Shown: piece after piece, positions 8,215 to 17,638 of the stretch
Numbering within the stretch: position 1 is the first letter of the stretch
How the letters are laid out: the number at the start of each line of letters is the position of its first letter
DNA from: Acetothermia bacterium UBA3571
GTDB taxonomy: Bacteria; Bipolaricaulota; Bipolaricaulia; Bipolaricaulales; Bipolaricaulaceae
Reading direction: 5' to 3'
NCBI GenBank assembly: GCA_002375995.1
Contig: DFNI01000019.1
Coordinates: forward strand, 1 to 64,000
Length of the DNA: 64,000 nucleotides
The notes under the pieces: generated by a model
The model's input: the letters and a program-made list of their open reading frames with translations, nothing else
The model's database searches: none
What the model was told of the DNA's origin: nothing
Made by a program: the position numbers and the translations under genes

Positions 8215-9263
8215 TCCTTTTCGGATTGGGCCGGGTGGGACGGGCGTTGGTGGAGGAGGCACGAAGGGCTCCTTTCTCCCTCAAGTTCGTGGGGGTGTTC
8301 GACTCCACCGGAGGGGCCGTGGCCCCAAATGGCCTCAGCGATCGTGAACTCCAGGAGCTTGTGGATGCTAAAGGCGCCGACAAATCGATTGCCTCCCTCC
8401 CCGGTGGCCTCCCTTACGAGGAAGCTGTAGCGGAACTGCCCGGACTCTTCGCTTCCGGCCCCGGGGTCCTTTTGGACCTCACCGCCGCGGGAGACACCCT
8501 CGTTCCCCTTATCCGTGCAGCCTTGGACGCCGGTTGGGGGGCGGTGTTGGCCAACAAACTCCCCTTGGTGGGGCCGTTGGACCTCTTCCGGGAATTTACC
8601 TCCACAGGCAGGTTGAGGTACGAGGCCACTGTAGGGGCCGGAACGCCGGTGATCGCGCTCCTGGAGTACCTCCTGAACTCAGGAGATGTGGTGAAGTCTA
8701 TCCAGGGAATGGTGAGCGGGACGCTGGGGTACCTACTGGCCGCCTGCGAGGGAGGAATGCCCCTTTCCCAAGCCGTCAGGGAGGCGTGGGAGAAGGGTTA
8801 TACCGAACCCCACCCCGCCCAGGACCTGTTAGGGCTCGATATAGCGCGCAAGGCCCTGATCCTTGCCCGCACCCTGGGATTGCCCGTGGAGCTACACGAG
8901 ATAAAGGCGGACCCCCTTTGCTCGGCTGACCTTGCCGACCTCCCACCACAAGAGTTCTTGGCCGCCCTTGCTCGGGACGACGGGGAACTGGCCCGGAGGA
9001 TTGCCGGGGCGAAGCGGCGCGGAAGAACCTTAAGGTATCTTTTGCGTGTGGGAGAAGACGGTTGTTGGGTGGGCCTAAGGGAGGTGGAAATGGCGAGCCT
9101 CCTCGCCCGGGCGCGGGGAAACATCACCGTGCTGGAAATCTCCACCGAGCGGTTCGGTTCCACTCCCCTGGTGGTGTACGGGCCCGGGTCCGGCCTCCGG
9201 GAGACCGCCTGTGGTGTGCTAGCGGACATCGGCCAACTCCGTGCAAGGTTGGGACAAAGGTAA
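8196..9263 (+). CDS. hom: Homoserine dehydrogenase, short form without ACT domain
   Basis: Reduces aspartate semialdehyde to homoserine with NAD(P)H. The protein has 355 residues, shorter than the usual ~430 because no C-terminal ACT domain follows. VILFGLGRVGRAL at residues 6-18 is the Rossmann nucleotide loop, ANKLPLVGPLD near 116 and EATVGAGTPVI near 145 belong to the catalytic domain, and GTLGYLL stands where most members have GTTNYIL. The start overlaps the upstream kinase by 19 bases, so translation is coupled. Confidence 0.85.
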   Translation: MREIRVILFGLGRVGRALVEEARRAPFSLKFVGVFDSTGGAVAPNGLSDRELQELVDAKGADKSIASLPGGLPYEEAVAELPGLFASGPGVLLDLTAAGDTLVPLIRAALDAGWGAVLANKLPLVGPLDLFREFTSTGRLRYEATVGAGTPVIALLEYLLNSGDVVKSIQGMVSGTLGYLLAACEGGMPLSQAVREAWEKGYTEPHPAQDLLGLDIARKALILARTLGLPVELHEIKADPLCSADLADLPPQEFLAALARDDGELARRIAGAKRRGRTLRYLLRVGEDGCWVGLREVEMASLLARARGNITVLEISTERFGSTPLVVYGPGSGLRETACGVLADIGQLRARLGQR

Positions 9264-9443
9264 GGGTGGCTTCCTTCCCGGCACTCGTTCCAGGTGGCTT
9301 CGTTGCCAGCCGGTACGTGGCCTGAGGCTCGTAAGCTGCCGATGCTCCTCTCAGCGGCCATCGCAGCTGAGACTACATCACCCCTCCACTCCCGCCATTT
9401 GCTGGTAAAATGCGCCTATATTTCCCAAACCCGAGGTGGAGGT
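9264..9443 (+). other. Leader between homoserine dehydrogenase and threonine synthase
   Basis: 180 bases without a gene. CTCAGC and GCTGAG near 9353-9374 can pair across a 10-base loop, but there is no U-run, so it is not a standard terminator. TATATT (9417-9422) could be a weak -10 box. An internal promoter for the thrC half of the block is plausible but not shown. Confidence 0.3.
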
Positions 9444-10727
9444 ATGGCCGCGGTCTTGAGGTGTATGGAGTGTGGAGCAGAGTATTCCCTGGGCGAGATC
9501 CGGTACCGGTGCCGCTGTGGGGGCCTCCTCGACGTGGCCCACGACCTCGGTTCCCTCAGGGTCTCCCGGGAGTTGTTCGAAGAAAGGGAGGCCGGACAGG
9601 GGCCGGAGCCGTGGCGGCGGAGCGGTGTTTGGCGCTTCCGGGAGCTGGTCCTTCCGGTGGAGTCTCAGCTGATCGTATCCCGGCCCGAAGGTAACACGCC
9701 CCTCTACCGGAGCGCGGCGCTAGCGCGCTGGGTGGGCCTTGAGGACTTTTCCGTAAAACACGAGGGCGAGAACCCCACCGGCTCGTTCAAGGACCGGGGG
9801 ATGACGGTGGGGATCACGTGGGCCAAGGCCCTCGGCGCTAAGGCGGTGGCCTGTGCCTCCACGGGGAACACCGCCGCTTCCATGGCCGCATATGCGGCCA
9901 TGGCCGGGCTCAAAGCCATCGTCTTCGTGCCCCAGGGCAAAGTCGCCCTGGGCAAGATCGCCCAAGCCTTGGCCTACGGGGCCCTGACCCTGGAGGTGGA
10001 GGGCGATTTCGATGCCGCCATGTCCCTGGTGCAGGAGAGCTGTCGCGAGTTGGGGATCTATCTCCTTAACTCCGTGAACCCATTCCGCATTGAGGGCCAA
10101 AAGACGATTGTGTTCGAGCTCATCCAGGACCTAGGCTGGGACCCGCCCGACTGGATTGTCTTCCCCGCGGGAAACCTGGGGAACACCGCCGCCTTCGGCA
10201 AGGCCCTTTGGGAGCTCCGGGAGTTGGGACTGATCCCGCGCATGCCGCGCCTCGCCGCCGTACAAGCGGCCGGGGCCAACCCCCTCTACCGCAGTTACGC
10301 CCGGGGCTTCGCTCCGCTGGAACCGGTACGGGCTGAGACCGTGGCCACGGCAATCCGGATTGGGAATCCGGTGAGCTTCCCCCGGGCGGTGAGGTCCCTG
10401 CGCTGGACCGAGGGGGTGGTGGTGGAGGTCACGGACCAGGAGATCATGGACGCTAAAGCCGTGGTGGACGCCGCGGGGATTGGGTGCGAGCCCGCCTCGG
10501 CCGCCGCGGTGGCCGGGGCCAGGAAGCTCGTCTCGCAAGGCGTGATCAAAAGAAGCGAGCGAGTCGTGGCCGTACTCACCGGAAATCTCCTCAAGGACCC
10601 CGAGGCCACGGTCTCTTACCACGCGGGGAAGCTCCAGGGGATCGAGCCCCGCTTTGCTAACCGCCCACGCCGCATCGCTCCCTCGTTGGAGGCGGTCGCG
10701 GAGGCGCTTGAGGAGGGCAGGAGATGA
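9444..10727 (+). CDS. thrC: Threonine synthase
   Basis: Converts O-phosphohomoserine to threonine with PLP. The protein has 427 residues from ATG 9444, preceded by GAGGTGGAGG. An N-terminal zinc-ribbon-like stretch (CMECGAEY, then CRCGG) is followed by GNTPLYRSAAL, ENPTGSFKDRGM (the Lys binds PLP, near residue 113), ASTGNTAASMAAYAA and a C-terminal LTGNLLKDPEA. No homoserine kinase lies in the window, so phosphohomoserine must come from a gene elsewhere. It overlaps the second aspartate kinase by 4 bases (ATGA). A longer upstream frame has no family match. Confidence 0.9.
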   Translation: MAAVLRCMECGAEYSLGEIRYRCRCGGLLDVAHDLGSLRVSRELFEEREAGQGPEPWRRSGVWRFRELVLPVESQLIVSRPEGNTPLYRSAALARWVGLEDFSVKHEGENPTGSFKDRGMTVGITWAKALGAKAVACASTGNTAASMAAYAAMAGLKAIVFVPQGKVALGKIAQALAYGALTLEVEGDFDAAMSLVQESCRELGIYLLNSVNPFRIEGQKTIVFELIQDLGWDPPDWIVFPAGNLGNTAAFGKALWELRELGLIPRMPRLAAVQAAGANPLYRSYARGFAPLEPVRAETVATAIRIGNPVSFPRAVRSLRWTEGVVVEVTDQEIMDAKAVVDAAGIGCEPASAAAVAGARKLVSQGVIKRSERVVAVLTGNLLKDPEATVSYHAGKLQGIEPRFANRPRRIAPSLEAVAEALEEGRR

Positions 10728-12130
10728 TCGTGATGAAGTTCGGCGGGAGTTCTGTGGGGGATGCGGAAAGGATCCGAACCGTAGCCGGGATCGTGGGAGC
10801 GTTCGCGGAACGGGAGGGAATACCAACCGTGGTGGTCTCCGCCATGCAGGGGGTGACCGACGCCCTCATCCGCGCAGCAGAGGCCGCCTCCCGACGCGAC
10901 AACGGGACCCTTCACCGTACCATCGCCGAGCTCTACTCCCGCCATGAGGAGGCGGCCGCAGAGGTGGCACCGCCGGGGGAGCGGGACGCGCTATTGGCCG
11001 AGGTCCACGCCCTCATCAGGGAGTTCGAGAACCTCTGTGCCGCTGTAGGAGTGTTGGGAGAGCTCACCCCCCGAGGCCTGGACGCGGTGGCGTCGTTCGG
11101 GGAAAGGCTTTCGGCAAGGCTTGTGGCTGCAGCGCTGCGACACGAGGGGTACGCCGCCAGGGCCCTAGAAGCAAGCGGTTTCATCGTCACCGACGCCCGC
11201 CACGGTGCTGCCTCTCCCCTCTGGGAGCCCACCCGTGAACGCACCCGGGAGGCTGTGTTGCCACTTTTGTCCGAGGGAACCATCCCGGTAATCACCGGGT
11301 TCATCGGGGCCACTCCTGAAGGGGTGGTCACCACCTTGGGCCGAGGTGGAAGCGACTTTTCCGCATCGGTGGTTGCGGCGAGCTTGGACGCCGATGAGAT
11401 CTGGATATGGACCGATGTCGATGGGGTAATGACCGCCGATCCCCGGATCGTGCCCGAAGCCCGTACCCTTCCCCGGCTTTCCTACGCCGAAGCCGCAGAG
11501 CTCTCCTACTTCGGCGCCCGGGTTATCCACCCCAAGACCGTGCTCCCGGCAGTGGAGCGAGGGATTCCCATCCGCATCAAGAACACGTTCAACCCGGAGG
11601 GACCTTCCACCCTCATCACCTCCTCCACTCCGGAGGGAAGCTCTACCATAAAGGCGATCACTGCCATCAAAGGGCTCAGCCTCGTTACCGTCGAGGGGCG
11701 GGGGATGATCGGGGTACCGGGGATCGCCGCCAAGGTATTCTCGGCGGTCGCGCAAGAAGGCATCAGCGTTCTCATGATCTCCCAATCCTCCTCCGAGCAA
11801 AACATCTGCTTCACCATCAGGAGCGCGGAGTCGGCTCGCGCCATCACGGCCTTGAAGGAGGCGTTCGCGCTAGAGCTTGCGGCAAAGAACGTAGATCGCA
11901 TCTGGGCAGAGGACGGGATGGCCATCGTGGCCGCGGTGGGGCAGGGGATGCGTCGCACCCCTGGGATCGCGGCGAAGCTCTTCGGGGCCCTGGGAAAGGC
12001 GGGGATCAACGTGGTCTCCATTGCCCAAGGGTCCTCGGAATTCAATATCTCCCTCGTGGTCTCCGAAGCCCAGGTGGAAGATGCCGTGCGTGCTATCCAC
12101 CGCGAATTCGACCTGGGAAGGGAGGGGTGA
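10724..12130 (+). CDS. lysC: Aspartate kinase 2, with canonical ACT domains
   Basis: A 468-residue kinase and the second for aspartate in this block. IVMKFGGSSVGDAERI at the N-terminus, TTLGRGGSDFSA near 204 and WTDVDGVMTADPR near 230 form the catalytic core. Both ACT domains look functional: GLSLVTVEGRGMIGVPGIAAKVF then QSSSEQNICF, and later GQGMRRTPGIAAKLFGAL with GSSEFNIS. In the family these bind lysine or threonine as feedback inhibitors. Its stop shares a base with the next start (TGATG). Confidence 0.9.
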   Translation: MIVMKFGGSSVGDAERIRTVAGIVGAFAEREGIPTVVVSAMQGVTDALIRAAEAASRRDNGTLHRTIAELYSRHEEAAAEVAPPGERDALLAEVHALIREFENLCAAVGVLGELTPRGLDAVASFGERLSARLVAAALRHEGYAARALEASGFIVTDARHGAASPLWEPTRERTREAVLPLLSEGTIPVITGFIGATPEGVVTTLGRGGSDFSASVVAASLDADEIWIWTDVDGVMTADPRIVPEARTLPRLSYAEAAELSYFGARVIHPKTVLPAVERGIPIRIKNTFNPEGPSTLITSSTPEGSSTIKAITAIKGLSLVTVEGRGMIGVPGIAAKVFSAVAQEGISVLMISQSSSEQNICFTIRSAESARAITALKEAFALELAAKNVDRIWAEDGMAIVAAVGQGMRRTPGIAAKLFGALGKAGINVVSIAQGSSEFNISLVVSEAQVEDAVRAIHREFDLGREG

Positions 12131-13176
12131 TGGAAAGGATCCCGGTGGCGGTGCTCGGGTCGACGGGGATGGTAGGTCAGTGGTTCGTGCGTCTCCTCGC
12201 GTCCCATCCTTGGTTCGAGCTCACGGCCCTGGCCGCCTCGGACCGTTCCGCGGGAAAGCCATACAGGGAGGCAGTGCGTTGGATCTTCCCCGAGGAGATC
12301 CCGGAGAGGGTGGGGGGACTGCCCGTGGTGGCTCCGGAACCCGACCTCCCCGCCCGCATCGTCTTTTCCGCCCTCCCCGGGGAGGTGGCGGGGCCCATCG
12401 AGGAGGAGTTCGCCCAGTCAGGCTACGTGGTCTCTTCCAACGCCCGGAGCCACCGCTACGACCCGGACGTGCCTCTGGTTGTGGCCGAGGTGAACCCCGA
12501 TCACTTGGCCTTGGTGGAGCTCCAGCGGAAGAGGCGGGGCTGGAAGGGATTTATCGTCACCGGGGGAAATTGCTCCACCGTGCAGCTCGTTTTGGCCTTG
12601 GAGCCGTTGCGGCGTCGGTTCGGGGTGGAGGCGGCGGTGGTGACCACCATGCAGGCCCTCTCCGGGGCCGGGTTCTCCGGGGTGCCGGGAAACGCCATCC
12701 TGGACAACGTCCTCCCCTATATCCCCGGCGAGGAGGAGAAGCTCGCCCGGGAGCCCCGGAAGATCTGGGGAAGGATGACACCCCAGGGGATCGAGGAAGC
12801 TGGGGTCAGGATCTCGGCCCACTGTCACCGGGTGGCCACCCTGGATGGGCATCTCGAGGCGGTCTCGGTGAAGCTTTCCCGCCCCGCTACAGAGGGAGAG
12901 CTGGTGGAGGCATTGGAGGCGTTCCGGGGGCGTCCCCAACAGCTCGGCCTCCCCAGCGCCCCGGCGCAGCCTATCCTGGTGCGGCACGAGCCCGACCGGC
13001 CCCAGCCGCGCTTGGACCGGTACGCCGGCGGGGGGATGTCCGTGGTGGTGGGGAGGATTCGCCCTTGTTCGGTGTTGGATTGGCGTTTGGAGATCCTGGG
13101 GCACAACACGGTGCGGGGTGCTGCCGGCGGGGCGATCCTCAACGCCGAACTTGTGGTGGCCGAGGGGCTCCTGTGA
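12130..13176 (+). CDS. asd: Aspartate-semialdehyde dehydrogenase
   Basis: Reduces aspartyl phosphate to aspartate semialdehyde with NADPH. The protein has 348 residues. VAVLGSTGMVGQWFV at residues 6-20 is the nucleotide loop, and GGNCSTVQLVLAL near 143 carries the catalytic Cys, with GNCST in place of the GCVAT/PNCST seen in others. LDNVLPYIPGEEEK and SAHCHRVATLDGH (substrate and catalytic His) follow. This is the archaeal/Thermotoga-like form. It begins at the TGATG shared with aspartate kinase 2 and ends at a TGATG shared with the next gene. Confidence 0.88.
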   Translation: MERIPVAVLGSTGMVGQWFVRLLASHPWFELTALAASDRSAGKPYREAVRWIFPEEIPERVGGLPVVAPEPDLPARIVFSALPGEVAGPIEEEFAQSGYVVSSNARSHRYDPDVPLVVAEVNPDHLALVELQRKRRGWKGFIVTGGNCSTVQLVLALEPLRRRFGVEAAVVTTMQALSGAGFSGVPGNAILDNVLPYIPGEEEKLAREPRKIWGRMTPQGIEEAGVRISAHCHRVATLDGHLEAVSVKLSRPATEGELVEALEAFRGRPQQLGLPSAPAQPILVRHEPDRPQPRLDRYAGGGMSVVVGRIRPCSVLDWRLEILGHNTVRGAAGGAILNAELVVAEGLL

Positions 13177-14258
13177 TGGCCTACCGGCGCGCGGCCCTTT
13201 CCGAGCTCCTTGGGGATTTCGTGGTCTACCGGAACCTGTGCCCCATGGACCCCCGCCTTCCCGGGTTCCCGGAGCTCCGGGAGGAGCTCGGCCTAAAGGC
13301 TCTTCCCCGCAAGGGGACGCCGGACTATGCCCGGGCGGTGGTCCGGATCCTCGCCGCCGCCCAGCGCCTGCGGGGGAGCGAACTTTCCCACATCGTCTAC
13401 ATCGGCGATACCCGTCACAACGACGGCCGCACCATCGCTTCGCTGGGCGAGTTCCTCCCCATCCGGGGCTTTATCGCCGCGGAAGCCCCGGAAGGGGCTC
13501 CGGAGGCGGAGATCTCCGGAGGGGTGATGTTCGCCAACCGCTGGGGCCTGCTCGCCCGTTTCGCGGAGTGGCTGGAAAAGGAGGGGTTCCCCGTGGACGG
13601 AGGAACCGCCGTGATCGTGGACCTGGACAAGACGGCCTTCGGGGCCCGGGGCAGGAACTCCGGCCCCATCGACGCGGCCCGGGTTGCAGCGGCGGAGCGG
13701 CTGGCGGAGGCTTCCGGGGGAGAGCCGTCCGTACTGCAGCGGTTCAGGGAAGCCTATCGGGAGCTGAACGATCCCGTGTATCATCCGTTCACCGCCGACA
13801 ATCAGGATTTCGTGGTGTTCGCCGCCCTAGTGACGGCATATGAGGCCTATCCCCTCTCCCGCCTGAGGGCGGACGTTGTGGAAGGGAAGCTCAGGACTTT
13901 CACAGAGTTCCTCGAGGTCCTCGGGAAGAGGCCGCTTCCCCGGGGGCTTGTGGAGCTCTACCGGGAGATCGAGGAAGGTGTCCACCGAGGCGACCCCACC
14001 CCCCTCAAGACCTTCCGCCGGCTCGAGTACCGGGAGACCTTAGCCCGGATCGATCGCCTTCCAGATGCCTCCTTACCGGGCGAAATTCTCCGGGAGGAGA
14101 TCGTGATCACTCCCGAGGTATGGGAATTCGCCACGGAAGCGGAGGCGAAGGGAGCCCTCATTTTTGGACTCACGGACAAGCCCGATGAGGCTTCCCTCCC
14201 TCCTCCGGGGGAGTCCGGCCCGCCCCTGCACCGGGCTCGGATGAAGGTCCTTCCCTAG
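13176..14258 (+). CDS. HAD-like protein of unknown function in the aspartate-family operon
   Basis: A 360-residue protein translated from the TGATG junction with asd. VIVDLDKTAFGARGRNSGP near 145 has the DxDxT-like nucleophile motif of haloacid-dehalogenase phosphatases, and IFGLTDKPDEAS near the end has the final Asp motif. The N-terminal third holds HIVYIGDTRHNDGRT, another acidic signature. I do not recognise the subfamily. Strict coupling to asd suggests a phosphatase or regulator acting on a pathway intermediate, but nothing in the sequence shows the substrate. Its end overlaps the opposing GH130 gene by 4 bases. Confidence 0.6.
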   Translation: MAYRRAALSELLGDFVVYRNLCPMDPRLPGFPELREELGLKALPRKGTPDYARAVVRILAAAQRLRGSELSHIVYIGDTRHNDGRTIASLGEFLPIRGFIAAEAPEGAPEAEISGGVMFANRWGLLARFAEWLEKEGFPVDGGTAVIVDLDKTAFGARGRNSGPIDAARVAAAERLAEASGGEPSVLQRFREAYRELNDPVYHPFTADNQDFVVFAALVTAYEAYPLSRLRADVVEGKLRTFTEFLEVLGKRPLPRGLVELYREIEEGVHRGDPTPLKTFRRLEYRETLARIDRLPDASLPGEILREEIVITPEVWEFATEAEAKGALIFGLTDKPDEASLPPPGESGPPLHRARMKVLP

Positions 14259-15355
14259 AGCCGGCGCAGGGTGCTCAGGGCCTCCGTTAAGGGCGAGGTA
14301 AAGATCCCCACCCCATAATCGGAAACCCCGCCGATCCAGACGAGGAGGTCGCGGTAGACGACGAGGCCGTTTCCGAAGATGGTGAGCGAGCGGTCCCCGT
14401 ATTCTTCCCGAAGCCCCTGGGGGGCGAGTACGTAATCGGAGATGGCCACTAGATTCCCCTCCGTGTCCACCAACGCTAGCCCATTGCGGTAGGAGAGGTC
14501 CTCCCGCAGGACCCCATGCCATCCCACGAGGTACTCGTCTTCCGCTATCCGCACCGTGTTCGTGGACCAGCCGATCTTGTATTCCCAGTCTTCGGGCGCG
14601 ATCACCGGTTGCATGGAACCCAAGGGGATAGTGAAATCCCCGAGGTCGGCTTCGGCCCGCCAGCACATATCCGGGAGCTTTTCCCGGCGAACCTTAGGGG
14701 AAAGGCGCACCCGGGAGGCGCGGAGGCTCGGGCGGGTGAGGAGGGACGCCTGTTTCCCTTTCACCGTGACCAATGCGGAGTCCTTGTTCCCCGGCACGAG
14801 CTCCTCCCCCTCCCCCACCACGCGGAAGAACCCCTTCCGGATCAACCCCAGGGACAGGTCCAACTCCGCATATCCCAGAACTGCCTTGTAGCGGCCGCCG
14901 GCGGGAACTTCATCGGCCCGATCCGGCTTCCCCACCCCGGTGTAGAGGACCCTGAACCGATCGGAATCGAAGGAGATCCGCGGGTCCTCGCAGCCCTTCA
15001 CCGCCTCCCAGGGGGTCTGGGGCCAGAGGACTATCCGCGCCTTCAGGGGCCGGGGGAAATCCCCGGAGAGGAGCTCCTCTATCCCGATCTCCACCGCCCC
15101 GATGCTGGAGGTGTAGGAGTAGTAATCGAACACGAACCGGGGAAAGAGGTAGAGTCGGTCACCCACCAGCGCGGCGCCGGGGTTGAAGGCCGCCAGGGGC
15201 CTCTTGCGGGGATAGTTCTCCACCTCGAAATCGTCCGGGCTCAAGACTTCCCCCCGGGCGAAGATGTCGTGGGTCCGCGGGGCCCTTATCCCCCGGAGCT
15301 CCCGCAGCGCCCGCCACGCCCTCTGTTCCAACTTCCGTTCCAGTATGGACCCCAT
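14255..15355 (-). CDS. GH130-like glycoside phosphorylase (copy 2)
   Basis: A 366-residue five-bladed beta-propeller protein of the GH130 type, which phosphorolyses beta-mannosides. FNPGAALVGDRLYLFPR near 55, CEDPRISF near 123, PGNKDSALV, WEYKIGWSTNTVRI and YLVGWHGV are the repeated blade motifs seen in the family. It starts one base after the glycosyltransferase stop, so it is the third gene of a minus-strand unit. It is a paralogue of the first gene (17639-18577), with low identity. Whether it acts on beta-1,2- or beta-1,4-mannobiose is not visible. Confidence 0.75.
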   Translation of the reverse strand: MGSILERKLEQRAWRALRELRGIRAPRTHDIFARGEVLSPDDFEVENYPRKRPLAAFNPGAALVGDRLYLFPRFVFDYYSYTSSIGAVEIGIEELLSGDFPRPLKARIVLWPQTPWEAVKGCEDPRISFDSDRFRVLYTGVGKPDRADEVPAGGRYKAVLGYAELDLSLGLIRKGFFRVVGEGEELVPGNKDSALVTVKGKQASLLTRPSLRASRVRLSPKVRREKLPDMCWRAEADLGDFTIPLGSMQPVIAPEDWEYKIGWSTNTVRIAEDEYLVGWHGVLREDLSYRNGLALVDTEGNLVAISDYVLAPQGLREEYGDRSLTIFGNGLVVYRDLLVWIGGVSDYGVGIFTSPLTEALSTLRRL

Positions 15356-15356
15356 C

Positions 15357-17633
15357 CTATTCTCCAGCGGTGCGTCGCCTGAGGGTCCGCTTCATAAGGA
15401 GGAGCGCCAACAGCCAGCTTATGGTGGACTCGGCCCCCTGGTTTCGGTTCACCCCGGTGGCCTGAAGGCCGTCGTAACATCCCCCGGTGGTGAAGTCGTA
15501 AAGGGGGAGTCCCAGGTCGTTGCGCCCCAGGAACCAGGCGAACGCCCGCTCCATCTCCCGCCACCAGCGGGCCTCCCCGGTGGTGATGGCCGCCTCCCGA
15601 CACGCGTCCACCAACGCGGCGGCATCCAGGGGCTGCTGGTCGAATTTGGCCTTTTCCCCGCCCCTTGGGTACCAACCCTGATTGCCCACGAGGCTTATGT
15701 GGTTGCCCCCGGGATCCGTTTGGATCTCGACAAGCCATTCCAAGGCCTCCACTCCTCGTTCCATCGCCTCGTTGTCGTCCAGGGCCCTTCCCCCGGCGAT
15801 CAGGGCCTGGGGTAGGCGGGCGTTATCGTAGGTGAGGATCTCCTCGGGCCACGGCCAATCCGGGGTCCCCTTTTCCGCGAACGCCCGCTTGAGCTTCCCC
15901 AAAAGCTCCCCCAAGGCCGTCCGCACCTCGGTATCGCCGGGGAACCGCTCGAGGTAATACGCCCCTCCCAAGATGGCGAAGGCGATGGCTCGCAGGGCCG
16001 AAAGCCCGTCCCACGTGGGGAGGGCGCGCTTGAACATCTGGATACTCAAGGTGAGGAGGTCTTCGGAGAGCTTCCCCCGCACCGCCCACCCCAATGCCCA
16101 GATGGCCCGGCCCTGGGCATCTTCGGAGTCGCCCTCCGGGAGGAAGCGGCGCTCATACGTGAGATAGTTGCGGAACCATCCCTCTTCGGTCTGAGCGAAA
16201 TAGAGGAAAGAGAAGTAGGTGTGCATCAGGTCCCAGACCTCCCGTTCGCCGAAGAGGTCCCAATGGAGGAGCGTGACTATGAGGGCCCGGGCGTTGTCGT
16301 CGGTGGTGTAGCCGTAGCGGCGGTCGGGGATGGTGTAGGCAGCGTGCTGCAGGACCCCGGTCTCATCGGTGAGGCGCGAAAGGTGCGAGAGGTCCACTTC
16401 CGGGAGGGTGTGGAGCCGGAACGCCCGGAACGCCCCCTTCCCTTCCCGGGCGTGCCGCAGTACCGCCTGCTCGAACGCCTCGGCGTAGCGCCCCGCCACC
16501 TCCCGCCAAACCAGCTGCCTTCCGAACTCGTAGGCCGCCTTGCGCAGGCGATCCCTCTTGGTTTCGTCCCGGAGGAGATCCAGAAGGGCCTCGGCCATGG
16601 CCTCAGGGTCCCGGAAAGGGACCAGGATCCCCCGGCCCCCGGCCAGCATTTCCTCCGCGTACCAGGAGGGGGTAGACACGATGGCCTTGCCCGTGGCCAG
16701 GGCGTAGGTGATGGTTCCCGAGACCGCCTGTTCCCGCACTAAATACGGCGCCAGGAAGATATCAGCGGCCACCAAGAACTTTATGAGCTCCTCCAAGGTG
16801 ACGTAGCGGTTGTGGAACACCACGTTCTCCTCCACCTCCAGGCGCCGCACCCGCTCTTCCAGGGAGAGCCGGTAGCTCTCCCCGTAGTGCTTCCGCACCT
16901 CGGGATGGGTGGCCCCAACCACGAAATAGAGGACCTCGGGAAGCTCCCGCGCCACCCGGGCCACGGCCTCGATGGCGTACTCGATCCCCTTGTTAGGGGA
17001 AAGGAGGCCGAAGGTGAGGATGAGGGGACGACCCTCGGCGCCGAACTGGTCCTTGTAATACGCGGGATCGAGGAAGGGCACGTCTGGCGCCCCGTGGTAG
17101 ATGATCACGATCTTCTCCTCCGGCACCCCGTAGATCTCCCGGAGCATCTCGGCGGATTTGTGGGTCTGGGCCACAAGCAGGGTGGAGCGGGCGGCGATCT
17201 CCTGCAGCACTTCCCGCTGGGAAGGGCTCGGCTCATGCAGCACCGTGTGGAGGGTGGTGACCACGGGTTTCCTCACGTGGGCCAGAAGCTCGAGGATATG
17301 GCTCCCTTCGTCCCCACCGAAGATCCCGTATTCGTGCTGGAGGGAGACCACATCTATGGGAGAGAGGTTGATGAACTCCGCCGCGTCCAGGTAATCCTCC
17401 TCCCGGTGGTCCCGGACCTCGAACCGCACCTCGGGAGGATAGCTCAGGGGAGCGGCGCCCCGGTGCATGGCGATGACGTGGAGGTAACGTTGGGCCTCGT
17501 CTGCCAACACGTTTCCGTAGAGCTCGTTTATGGCGTTGAGGAGATCCTGGGTGAAGGTAGCGATACCGCATTGGCGGGGGGGATACGTCCCGACGAAGGC
17601 GATTCTCAGGGGCTTTAGGAACCGGGTTCGCAT
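15357..17633 (-). CDS. GT4 glycosyltransferase fused to a C-terminal alpha/alpha-barrel-like domain
   Basis: A 758-residue protein. Residues 1-410 are a GT-B glycosyltransferase: IAFVGTYPPRQCGIATFT at the N-terminus, SLQHEYGIFGG near 97, LTFGLLSPNKGIEYAI near 205, and RGILVPFRDPEAMAEAL near 340, the usual nucleotide-sugar region. Residues 430-758 (from YTTDDNARALIV to YDFTTGGCYDGL) look like an (alpha/alpha) glycosidase or epimerase-type domain. Between two GH130 genes it likely builds or trims a beta-mannan-type oligosaccharide. ATG 17633 was chosen; a TTG at 17642 overlapping the upstream stop is possible. Confidence 0.7.
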   Translation of the reverse strand: MRTRFLKPLRIAFVGTYPPRQCGIATFTQDLLNAINELYGNVLADEAQRYLHVIAMHRGAAPLSYPPEVRFEVRDHREEDYLDAAEFINLSPIDVVSLQHEYGIFGGDEGSHILELLAHVRKPVVTTLHTVLHEPSPSQREVLQEIAARSTLLVAQTHKSAEMLREIYGVPEEKIVIIYHGAPDVPFLDPAYYKDQFGAEGRPLILTFGLLSPNKGIEYAIEAVARVARELPEVLYFVVGATHPEVRKHYGESYRLSLEERVRRLEVEENVVFHNRYVTLEELIKFLVAADIFLAPYLVREQAVSGTITYALATGKAIVSTPSWYAEEMLAGGRGILVPFRDPEAMAEALLDLLRDETKRDRLRKAAYEFGRQLVWREVAGRYAEAFEQAVLRHAREGKGAFRAFRLHTLPEVDLSHLSRLTDETGVLQHAAYTIPDRRYGYTTDDNARALIVTLLHWDLFGEREVWDLMHTYFSFLYFAQTEEGWFRNYLTYERRFLPEGDSEDAQGRAIWALGWAVRGKLSEDLLTLSIQMFKRALPTWDGLSALRAIAFAILGGAYYLERFPGDTEVRTALGELLGKLKRAFAEKGTPDWPWPEEILTYDNARLPQALIAGGRALDDNEAMERGVEALEWLVEIQTDPGGNHISLVGNQGWYPRGGEKAKFDQQPLDAAALVDACREAAITTGEARWWREMERAFAWFLGRNDLGLPLYDFTTGGCYDGLQATGVNRNQGAESTISWLLALLLMKRTLRRRTAGE

Positions 17634-17638
17634 GGCGC

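Noticed and set aside
11407..12129. N-terminal extension of the asd frame into aspartate kinase 2
   Set aside because: The extension overlaps a fully supported kinase; asd homology starts at ATG 12130 at the TGATG junction.
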